Shown here: piece by piece, positions 30,501 to 37,011 of the stretch
Layout of the letters: each line of letters begins with the position of its first letter
Numbering within the stretch: the first letter of the stretch is position 1
Source: a virus
Reading direction: 5' to 3' (one strand)
IMG/VR virus record: IMGVR_UViG_3300020187_000087
Span: 1 to 37,011 of that record
Length of the DNA: 37,011 bases
Notes under the pieces: generated by a model
What the model was told of the DNA's origin: nothing
The model's database searches: none
The model's input: only the letters and a program-made list of their open reading frames with translations
Program-made: the position numbers and the translations under genes

Positions 30501-30877
30501 ATGCAGAAATTGACAACAACGGTGGATTCAATGATCCCAAAGAAATCAAAGATATCTCAGGAGACAACCCGTTATTCGGATCTAGCTTCGATGTACCTGC
30601 GGGTGGAAGAACAGGACCAGACGCTATCAGACGCGCAGAGCGCGATAGTGCAGAATATTCTCTCGAAGAAACGCAGCCGTCCCCAGACGGAGGAATAGCT
30701 GACGATATAAATACATCTGACATCTTTGATGACATGGATCTTGAGGTTCCTTTAGGTGAGCGGATAGATCCCGAAACTGGTGATGTTCTCCCGGCGACTA
30801 TGACGCTGCGAGATTTGAAGGCACAAATGGATCAAGAAGATGCCATGATTAACCGCTTGGAGTTCTGCACGATATGA
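27554..30877 (+). CDS. Large polyvalent virion protein: ParB-like and zeta-kinase-like domains
   Basis: 1107 residues. Residues 1-220 are helical. Residues about 345-480 resemble a ParB-like nuclease domain: LDPEQIEVDAKTFQFK, then ADGRLAIADGHQRLGLAKRI, with the conserved DGHQR near residue 405, and EEARVIAAMKNIAEGTGTS. ISLFGEEL (about 557) resembles a motif of phage polyvalent proteins. Residues about 830-1000 form a zeta-toxin-like P-loop kinase: TIVLGPPASGKSTIANELAI (P-loop 837-845), AILDSDEIKKALPEYEGG, then RIVNMDVTPENAFQRMIRRF. It lies among ejection-protein genes with ATGA overlaps both sides, so entry into the cell with the DNA is likely. Activity unproven. Confidence 0.75.
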   Translation: MNFDQPDRLDVLPQQGLTAPPGTLAENLTTAFDVARFNGGSGSNSKAFTMLEIWGPIVDLANENGGDFENPGMYLAGSLFDASSPRLYEKVSQDIYSWMAQNKDTLPPELQDITPDVINQRTKDFVQSKENELAELARTNPDLASAAARFIGSMGTAFGDPVTQATMPFGGWSKSLWKNVMQNAAINAGAGAITEVDVKKWYDELGFEYGYDDFLKNVAIQGAFGAALPVAGRGIQMTAAQVKKGIQMTSAQAKKGWEVLSGKGRKPISPEDQALVDVLEAQEEVVATNPLETPQDPNVAEFEHQSRLTKAQAAIENNMAPNITPEPNAPVKPAVEAQAADNLDGVLYTLDPEQIEVDAKTFQFKAGGDEFGVTERLQGVTVWDKYKAGMVTVYEYADGRLAIADGHQRLGLAKRIRSQDPSQEVKIIGYKLREVDGVSPEEARVIAAMKNIAEGTGTSIDAAKVLRVEPGRLSELPPRSELVRQARDMMALSDQAFGAIINEVIPANYGAIVGRLIDDPNLQDAAIQVLAKSEPSNAFQAESIVRQVREAGAEEVEQISLFGEELVTESYYVERAKVLDRAYKELRRDKAAFETLVRNSERLEAEGNVLVKEANERKANTDGQTIALLQTLANRKGPLSDALNQAARTARDTNSYVEATRGFLDAVRGSIESGDFDRISSGDIGRAVDGTPQISRSEIEREPALEGFDEPTGIASERQADQLIDDMFGSDEVDVDSVAGLKRLLDESPTRDQIENHPSVIKALDDMEARPETIGLEGYNTEAWHNSRVYKIDDQDVISTAEAMARFELDAEQLAFKELGIDPQPVLRNKELTIVLGPPASGKSTIANELAIANKSAILDSDEIKKALPEYEGGIGAAATHEESSDLAKILQSLMIEQGTNIVLPKVGHTASSIRKVISLYKDKGYKVRIVNMDVTPENAFQRMIRRFVSSGRIIPPVYLDRVGSNPSATYRTLKQEGVADGYAEIDNNGGFNDPKEIKDISGDNPLFGSSFDVPAGGRTGPDAIRRAERDSAEYSLEETQPSPDGGIADDINTSDIFDDMDLEVPLGERIDPETGDVLPATMTLRDLKAQMDQEDAMINRLEFCTI
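28253..28318 (+). repeat. 33-bp tandem duplication
   Basis: 28253-28285 and 28286-28318 are adjacent copies with two mismatches, encoding GIQMTAAQVKK and GIQMTSAQAKK inside the polyvalent protein. A recent in-frame slippage event extending a helix is the simplest reading. Confidence 0.9.
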
Positions 30878-33336
30878 CTTTTAAAAACTGTATCAATGAA
30901 GGCGTTGCAGAAGGCCAAATCACTCAGGAACAAGCTGACGAGATTACTGGCCTGTTTGATGAGCTTGAGGTTCAATACAATCGGCAAATGGGTGGAGCTG
31001 CTGCAACGGCGAAGGCTGCATCTGAAACATCTGTCGCAGCAAAGAAGATTGCTATTGAGCGAAAGCGCCGAGCTATGCTCCAGGCTACAACCTGGAAGAA
31101 GATTAACTACGATCTTCAGAATTACAAAACCGCTTTAGGTGCTCCTGACAAGAATAGAGCGGCCTTGGCTTTGTTTGAGCAAGATCAGACATCCAGGTTC
31201 CGAAGCATTGTCCAGGTGCAACAAGCTGTTCAGCGCAGCGCTACTCGAAAGATGGATGAGTTCTTGGCAACATTTCGCCGCAACATTGTCGGTGAAACAA
31301 GAAACAAGGCCCAATTGAATAATGTAGTTCGTGAAATCTTTGGCGAAGAAACCGGCGATGCTTCAGCTGGAGAAATGGCACAAGCCTGGAAATCTGCATC
31401 TGAATATCTGCGCACAAGATTTAATGCTGCCGGTGGCGCTATTGCTAAACGCTTTGATTGGGGTATGCCTCAGATCCACGATACTATGCGGGTTCGCCAA
31501 TCTACATATGAGGAATGGCGGGACTTCATTAAGGCACGTTTAGATCTGACTAAGATGAAAGACGAGCAAACAGGATTGCCGTTTTCAGATGGTAAGCTTG
31601 AGTTTGCTTTAAAGGATGCTTACGAGACGATCCGCACGGATGGTTTTAATAAGGTTAAGCCAGGAACGATGACCGGCAACAAGTCGTTTGCCATGCGCAA
31701 TCAAGACCATCGTTTCTTTGTTTTTGAAACAGCAGATGGCTGGCTAGAGTATCAACAAAAATTTGGCAATCCAAACCCCTTTGATGCAATGATGGGGCAT
31801 ATTGATATGATGTCACGCGATATTGCTATGATGGAAGTTCTTGGCCCTAATCCAAAGGCAACGACTAATTTCATTAAGCAGACATTGCAGAAAGATGCTG
31901 CTGGAGATGCAAATGCCGAGCGTATAGCTAGACGTACCGGCGCTTCTGTTGATGCTCTTTATTCAGCGGTCAGTGGGTCTATAAACGCTCCTGTTGACAG
32001 CAAGTTTGCATACACATTTGCTGGCATTCGTCAGGTGCTACAGTCGGCGCAGCTTGGCGGCGCGGCTATTGCTGCTACAACAGATATGAATTTCGGGCGC
32101 ATTGCTAGATCTATGGTTGGTCTACCGCAAACCAAGATGCTGAAAAAGTATTTAGATTTTATGACCCCTTTGAGCCTAGAGGAAAAAGGTCGCCTAGCTA
32201 TTCGTTTGGGCTTAACTGCTGAGGGCTGGTCAACTCTCGCTGCTGCACAGATGCGATATGTTGGAGATCTGTCGGGTCCAGAAGTAACGCGCCGTATGGC
32301 CGACTTTGTTATGAGGGCTTCTTTGCTTTCTCCTTGGACAAATGCAGGTCGGTGGTCTTTCGGCATGGAGTTCTTAGGCAATCTAGCTGACAACTCTGGC
32401 AAGCAGTTCGATCAGCTAGATCCAATAATGCAGAAAACTCTCGATCATTATGGCATTGGGGCTGATAAGTGGGAGATTGTAAGAACAACCCCGCTCTATG
32501 AATATGAGGGCGCTTCGTTCCTAAGAGCTGAAGACATCGAGGCCCGTACCGATATACGCTCAGATTTAGCCCGTGATTTAGCAACCAATCTTTTAGCTAT
32601 GGTTGAGACTGAAACCAATTTTGCCGTGCCTAGCAGCTCTCTCCGTGGCCGTACTGCGCTAACAGGTGACACTCAACCAGGCACAATTGCCGGTGAGCTT
32701 ACTCGGTCGTTTGCAATGTATAAGAATTTTGGTGTTACTCTGGTAAATACTCACATCATGCGTGGCTTGGCACAGCCAACACAAAGGGCAAAGGGTACTT
32801 ACTTTGCAGATCTTTTAATCAGCACTACGTTGATGGGCGCTCTGGCAATGCAGCTAAAGGAAATGGCTAAGGGCCGTGATCCCCGTCCAATGGAAAGTCC
32901 TGAGTTCTGGGGCGCTGCTCTTCTCCAAGGTGGTGGCCTTGGCATCTATGGCGACTTCTTATTCTCGGATGTAAACCGTTATGACAGGGGCTTGTCTGAA
33001 ACCATTGCCGGTCCTGTTGTTGGATTTGCTGATGATGTTCGCAAGCTAACGATCGGCAATGTAACTCAGGCCATCAAGGGTGAAGACACAAACATAGGCA
33101 GTGAGCTTATTAACTTTGCCGGTCGATATACTCCAGGATCTACGCTCTGGTACTCTCGTTTAGCACTGGAAAGAATGGTGCTGGATCAAGGCAAGCTATG
33201 GGCAGATCCAGACGCTAAAAGCAAAATGAAGCGCTTGGAATCCAAGTATAAACGCGAATATGGACAAAACTACTGGTGGCGTCCTGGTAAAACCACGCCA
33301 CAAAGGCCCCCAGAACTATCAAACGTGTTTGAGTAA
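30874..33336 (+). CDS. Internal virion (core) protein, gp16 C-terminal-like position (820 aa)
   Basis: Begins MTFKNCINEGVAEGQITQEQ. Helical head; then WGMPQIHDTMRVRQSTYEEW, a central region with FGNPNPFDAMMGHIDMMSRD and IAMMEVLGPNPKATTNF, VLQSAQLGGAAIAATTDMNF, hydrophobic helices near LISTTLMGALAMQLKEMAKG and GGGLGIYGDFLFSDVNRYDR, ending WWRPGKTTPQRPP. This block order is a conserved large inner-core protein of marine podoviruses and phages with split gp16-like genes. The amphipathic segments may insert in the host inner membrane during ejection. ATGA overlap with the polyvalent gene. Confidence 0.8.
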   Translation: MTFKNCINEGVAEGQITQEQADEITGLFDELEVQYNRQMGGAAATAKAASETSVAAKKIAIERKRRAMLQATTWKKINYDLQNYKTALGAPDKNRAALALFEQDQTSRFRSIVQVQQAVQRSATRKMDEFLATFRRNIVGETRNKAQLNNVVREIFGEETGDASAGEMAQAWKSASEYLRTRFNAAGGAIAKRFDWGMPQIHDTMRVRQSTYEEWRDFIKARLDLTKMKDEQTGLPFSDGKLEFALKDAYETIRTDGFNKVKPGTMTGNKSFAMRNQDHRFFVFETADGWLEYQQKFGNPNPFDAMMGHIDMMSRDIAMMEVLGPNPKATTNFIKQTLQKDAAGDANAERIARRTGASVDALYSAVSGSINAPVDSKFAYTFAGIRQVLQSAQLGGAAIAATTDMNFGRIARSMVGLPQTKMLKKYLDFMTPLSLEEKGRLAIRLGLTAEGWSTLAAAQMRYVGDLSGPEVTRRMADFVMRASLLSPWTNAGRWSFGMEFLGNLADNSGKQFDQLDPIMQKTLDHYGIGADKWEIVRTTPLYEYEGASFLRAEDIEARTDIRSDLARDLATNLLAMVETETNFAVPSSSLRGRTALTGDTQPGTIAGELTRSFAMYKNFGVTLVNTHIMRGLAQPTQRAKGTYFADLLISTTLMGALAMQLKEMAKGRDPRPMESPEFWGAALLQGGGLGIYGDFLFSDVNRYDRGLSETIAGPVVGFADDVRKLTIGNVTQAIKGEDTNIGSELINFAGRYTPGSTLWYSRLALERMVLDQGKLWADPDAKSKMKRLESKYKREYGQNYWWRPGKTTPQRPPELSNVFE

Positions 33337-33382
33337 ATGGAACTAATCTGCTATAGAGTGAACAAAGGAACGGGAAAACGAC

Positions 33383-36300
33383 ATGAGTGATATCGCAATT
33401 AATCCAGTAACCCGCCGGGTTCAGTTCACAGGCAATACCGGAACCGGTCCATATGCCTTTACCTTCAACATCTTGGTCGATGGTGATATCGCAGTCTTCA
33501 AGGGGACTACGGAGCTAACGCTTACCACTGATTACACGGTCAGTATTAACGCAAATGGAACGGGGTCTATCACTCTAACTGCTGCCCTCATAGCATCTGA
33601 CGTTCTTACAATCATTGGTGGTCGTGAGCTTTCTCGGACCACAGACTTTGTTACAGCCGGGGATCTTCTGGCTTCTAGCTTGAACGAACAGCTAGACAGT
33701 AACGTGATTATGACCCAACAGCTTGATGAAAAGCTTGGGCGTGGTTTGTTTGTAAACCCTGGTGATGTGTTTACTGACTTAGAGCTTCCACTCAAGGATG
33801 ATCGTAAGGGTACGGTGCTTGGATTCAATGAGACCACGGGCGACCCAGAGCCAGGTCCAACACTTTCGGATGTCGATTCACTAGCAACTATTTCTGCTGA
33901 TATTAAGACTTTGGCAGAGATCCAAGATGGCACGGTTGCCACTGATGCCATTACAAACGTAAATACGATCCGTACAGATGTAACCACAGTTTCCGGCATA
34001 TCTTCCAATGTAACTACGGTTGCAGGCAATACATCAAACATTAATACGGTTGCAGGAAACAATGCCAACATTACAACTGTTGCTGGCATAGATAGCGATG
34101 TAACTACTGTTTCGGGTATATCTTCCGATGTGACCACCGTTGCTGCTGACGGTACAGACATTGGAGTTGTTGCAGGTATATCTTCTGATGTGACTACTGT
34201 TTCCGGCGTATCGACAGAGATTGGCCGCTTGGGTACAGCCGATGCTGTATCTGATATGAACGTACTAAGCGCTCCGGCAGTTATTGCTGACATGGATTCT
34301 CTTGCTGACAATGTTAGTGCGATTTCTATTGTATCAGATGATATTGGTAATGTTATTGCTGTTGCTGTAAACGCAGCCAACATCAATACGGTTGCCGCTG
34401 ATGGCGCCGACATTGGCACGGTGGCTGGTGATATATCTAACGTCAATACGGTTGCGACTAATATTACGTCAGTAAACACAAACGCCACAAACATTACTGA
34501 TATCCAGAATGCTTCTGCAAATGCTGCTACTGCAACAACGCAAGCCGGAATTGCAACAACACAGGCTGGCATAGCAACGACTAAAGCTAGTGAGGCGTCT
34601 GCCTCTGAGGTTGCGGCTGAAGCTGCTAAGGTTGCGGCTGAGGCTGCGCTTGATGAGTTTACAGACATCTATCTCGGGGCTAAGGCTTCAGATCCCACAA
34701 CAGATAATGATGGGAATGCCCTGACTGCTGGGGACCAGTATTTTAATACAACCCTTAATGTGCTGAAGATCTACAACGGTTCTGCTTGGCAGTCTGCTGC
34801 TATTGATAGCTCCGGTTTTGTTGAAACCACTGGCGACACCATGACTGGTAATCTGTCCTTCGGCGACAACGACAAGGCCATCTTTGGTGCTGGCAGTGAT
34901 TTGCAAATTTATCACGATGGTAGCAATAGCCGTATTCAAGACACAGCCACGGGTTCATTGATACTTTCTGGTACAAACTTTTACGTCAACAATACTGGAG
35001 ACAGTAAAAGTTATATTGCTGGTCTTGACGGCGGTACAACGCCTTATGTTCGCTTGTACTACGATGGATCAACTCGTTTAGACACCACCTCCACAGGTAT
35101 TGACGTAACTGGCACAGTGACGGCTGATGGGCTGACTGTGGATTTAACTTCTGGGTATGCAAGAATACAAGATTTGAACTCCGAAGTTGTGTCTGGCACA
35201 AATATGGGTGGCATTGAGTGGAGAACTGCAGACTCAAGTGTTAGCGGGGCAAACCGCATTACAGCAAGGATTAGGGCGGAGGGAGATGGCACCTTTAACG
35301 CCACAGACAAAGCTCCCACAAAGTTAATTTTCTCAACTCATACAACGTCGGGTGCTGATCCTGTAGATCGCATGGTTATTGCTTCTAACGGCGACATCAG
35401 CTTCTACGATTCACAGGGCAGCAGCCAATCGTTCTTCTGGGATGCGAGTGCGGAGAGCTTGGGTATTGGGACCAGTTCGCCTGATGATGCTTTGCATGTT
35501 TATAACACTTCCAGTTTAAATCATGTTCGCATTGACGGGCCTGCTGGTATTAACCGAAACTTAAACTTTAGTACGTCAGGTACAACCCGATGGAATATTT
35601 ATGCAAACTCTACGGCAGAAAGCGGCTCTGATTCTGGCTCCAACTTAACTATTGCAAAATACACTGATGCTGGAGTTTATAATGGCGTTGCAATGTTTAT
35701 TGAACGTAGCAGCGGATCGGTAGGCATTGGGACGAGTTCGCCTGCGGACCCACTGCATGTTTACACTAGCGACGCTGGTGTGGCACGGTTGGAAAGCACC
35801 TCCGCAAACTCATACCTTCGCTTTATTACATCTGCCGACACTAATGGCTATGTGGGATATGAGAGCAACGACATGGTAATCTACGCTAATAACAGCAAGG
35901 TTGCCACATTTGACTCATCGGGCAACGTGGGGATTGGGGTTACGCCCAGTGCTTGGGACACCCTGCCTGCTATTCAGGTAAGCACTTACGGTGGGTTGTC
36001 TGCTGGTGGTGGCTACACAAGGCTGTCCTCAAATGCTTATTTAAGTACCTACCCAAACACTTGGTCACGTATTGCTACAAATACTGCAAGTTTGTATGAG
36101 CAAGGTGGAGGTCAGCATGTTTGGTCTACTGCTGCATCTGGTAGTGCTGGCACAGCAATTAGCTTTAGTGAAGCCATGCGCATCGACTCATCGGGCAACC
36201 TGCTTGTGGGGACTACGGACTCTGCGCCGGGGGCTGGAGATACCAATACTGGAGTTAGCTTTAGGGCTGGAGGTGACGGCTTTTTCTCAAAAGACTCAAG

Positions 36301-37003
36301 CTATGGCGCTCGTTTCAACAGAAATACAAATGACGGAGACGTAGTAACTTTTGCAAAAAACGGCACCACGGTGGGGAGTATTGGGACTTATTCAAACGAT
36401 GTGTATATAGGTAATGATGATGTAGGGTTGCTGTTTAACAACGCATCCAACTATATGTCACCGCACAACGTAAATACAAACTTACCTACAGATGGAGCGA
36501 TGGACATAGGCGCAGGGTCACGCCGCTTCAAAGACCTCTACCTCTCTGGCGGTGTCGTCTTTGGCGATGCTGGCGGCTCAGGTACGTCCACAAGCAACAC
36601 GCTGGATTCGTATGAGGAGGGGACTTTTACTCCTACGGCCTTTGGAACTACCGCCGCTGGGACCACTACCTATGCAGCCCAAACTGGGTCTTACACCAAA
36701 GTTGGCGATACGGTTCATGTAGACATTTATATTTCTTGGAGTGCTATGACTGGTACTGGCGATTTAAGAATAGGTGGTTTGCCATTCACGTCTTCTAGCG
36801 CATCTAATTATTTTGCTACTGGCACTATTGTTCCTTTGCTAGGCTTTACTTGGCCTTCTGGAAAAACCCAGCTAAATCCAATTATGAGCGCTAGTGACAC
36901 AGCTATGAATATTTACGGCTCGGCTACTGATTCAAACTCAGACGGAGCAGCAACGGATAATGAAATAGTCGCTCTTGCAATAACGATAACTTATAAGGTT
37001 TGA
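33383..37003 (+). CDS. Tail fibre protein 2, T7 gp17-type N-terminus
   Basis: 1206 residues. Residues 1-150 (INPVTRRVQFTGNTGTGPYA, then GRELSRTTDFVTAGDLLASS, LNEQLDSNVIMTQQLDEKLG) are the T7 gp17 N-terminal domain that binds the tail. Residues 200-280 are perfect decad repeats of VTTVSGISSD type, continuing loosely to about 375, then an Ala-rich coiled coil (residues 376-424). The shaft has the FGDNDKAIFGAGSDLQIYHDG block and SSGNVGIG modules shared with fibre 1, and the last 130 residues match fibre 1 with nine differences. Likely the main host-binding fibre. GGAACGGG lies upstream of the ATG. Confidence 0.93.
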   Translation: MSDIAINPVTRRVQFTGNTGTGPYAFTFNILVDGDIAVFKGTTELTLTTDYTVSINANGTGSITLTAALIASDVLTIIGGRELSRTTDFVTAGDLLASSLNEQLDSNVIMTQQLDEKLGRGLFVNPGDVFTDLELPLKDDRKGTVLGFNETTGDPEPGPTLSDVDSLATISADIKTLAEIQDGTVATDAITNVNTIRTDVTTVSGISSNVTTVAGNTSNINTVAGNNANITTVAGIDSDVTTVSGISSDVTTVAADGTDIGVVAGISSDVTTVSGVSTEIGRLGTADAVSDMNVLSAPAVIADMDSLADNVSAISIVSDDIGNVIAVAVNAANINTVAADGADIGTVAGDISNVNTVATNITSVNTNATNITDIQNASANAATATTQAGIATTQAGIATTKASEASASEVAAEAAKVAAEAALDEFTDIYLGAKASDPTTDNDGNALTAGDQYFNTTLNVLKIYNGSAWQSAAIDSSGFVETTGDTMTGNLSFGDNDKAIFGAGSDLQIYHDGSNSRIQDTATGSLILSGTNFYVNNTGDSKSYIAGLDGGTTPYVRLYYDGSTRLDTTSTGIDVTGTVTADGLTVDLTSGYARIQDLNSEVVSGTNMGGIEWRTADSSVSGANRITARIRAEGDGTFNATDKAPTKLIFSTHTTSGADPVDRMVIASNGDISFYDSQGSSQSFFWDASAESLGIGTSSPDDALHVYNTSSLNHVRIDGPAGINRNLNFSTSGTTRWNIYANSTAESGSDSGSNLTIAKYTDAGVYNGVAMFIERSSGSVGIGTSSPADPLHVYTSDAGVARLESTSANSYLRFITSADTNGYVGYESNDMVIYANNSKVATFDSSGNVGIGVTPSAWDTLPAIQVSTYGGLSAGGGYTRLSSNAYLSTYPNTWSRIATNTASLYEQGGGQHVWSTAASGSAGTAISFSEAMRIDSSGNLLVGTTDSAPGAGDTNTGVSFRAGGDGFFSKDSSYGARFNRNTNDGDVVTFAKNGTTVGSIGTYSNDVYIGNDDVGLLFNNASNYMSPHNVNTNLPTDGAMDIGAGSRRFKDLYLSGGVVFGDAGGSGTSTSNTLDSYEEGTFTPTAFGTTAAGTTTYAAQTGSYTKVGDTVHVDIYISWSAMTGTGDLRIGGLPFTSSSASNYFATGTIVPLLGFTWPSGKTQLNPIMSASDTAMNIYGSATDSNSDGAATDNEIVALAITITYKV
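33980..34222 (+). repeat. 30-bp (decad) coding repeats in fibre 2
   Basis: Eight consecutive 10-residue units of consensus (V/I)TTV(S/A)GxxS(D/N), encoded by about 30-bp repeats, residues 200-280 of the fibre. Likely a trimeric beta or coiled shaft segment whose copy number sets its length. Confidence 0.85.
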
Positions 37004-37011
37004 TTATAGCC
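36917..37011 (+). repeat. 95-bp exact repeat at right edge
   Basis: Identical to 4143-4237; the window stops inside this repeat, 8 bases after the fibre 2 stop codon. A wider gap-free similarity covers 36611-37011. Confidence 0.95.

Noticed and set aside
33532-34668. Long minus-strand open frame (378 codons) opposite fibre 2
   Set aside because: It mirrors the repetitive, stop-poor decad region of fibre 2. Its translation is a low-complexity Ala/Val/Ser string with no ribosome site or operon context.
1-37011. CRISPR arrays, insertion sequences and complete tRNA genes
   Set aside because: No regularly spaced direct repeats with unique spacers, no transposase and no cloverleaf were found by eye. 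A tRNAscan and ISfinder run would be decisive.

Overview
The window is most of a tailed-phage genome (Caudoviricetes, podovirus body plan). The virion genes follow the T7-type order: large terminase, gp13-like protein, head-tail connector, scaffold, major capsid protein, tubular tail proteins A and B, three or four large internal/ejection proteins, and a fibre with a T7 gp17-type N-terminus. No RNA polymerase, DNA polymerase, primase, helicase or integrase is visible. The early region is instead lambda-like: a winged-helix initiator with repeats inside its gene, a RusA resolvase, and a single-strand-annealing-type protein next to a Gp157 protein. The GTA-type three-TM holin, the M15 endolysin and the marine-type fibre modules suggest a phage of a marine alphaproteobacterium. 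The host is an inference; GC content looks moderate but was not computed.

Layout. 1-4229 (+): a truncated tail-associated gene, an unusual two-part repeat protein, an HNH/AP2 homing endonuclease and tail fibre 1. 4289-7011 (+): small conserved phage proteins, then a lysis module (XhlA-like, small secreted Cys protein, TM proteins, holin, M15 endolysin). 7015-7140: an intergenic element closed by a long inverted repeat, where the two transcription directions converge. 10841-7148 (-): an early leftward operon of mostly overlapping small genes (HTH and winged-helix proteins, annealing-type protein, Gp157, zinc-motif protein, micro-proteins). 10842-10964: divergent control region with a good sigma70-type promoter whose spacer is a perfect palindrome. 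10965-13569 (+): RHH regulator, RusA, replication initiator with an internal candidate origin, and two further replication-associated proteins. 13570-14162: C-rich non-coding stretch and small genes. 14163-33336 (+): SSB-tip protein, packaging, capsid, tail and ejection proteins. 33383-37003 (+): tail fibre 2.

How it works together. The early operons probably regulate and replicate the genome with host polymerases, aided by initiator/origin and annealing/resolvase functions. The late operon runs rightward from about 13.8 kb to the end and, on a circular map, would continue through the fibre 1 and lysis genes to 7.0 kb. The last 95 bases exactly repeat the end of fibre 1, and the first gene lacks its start, so the sequence probably breaks at that repeat and a short piece is missing.

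Most notable: a lambda-like candidate origin of three 22-23 bp iterons inside the initiator gene; a 1107-residue virion-operon protein carrying ParB-like and zeta-kinase-like domains, with alternate-frame ORFs behind good ribosome sites; two fibre genes sharing near-identical DNA blocks; a protein made of 20-residue then 10-residue repeats; and two candidate structured RNAs.
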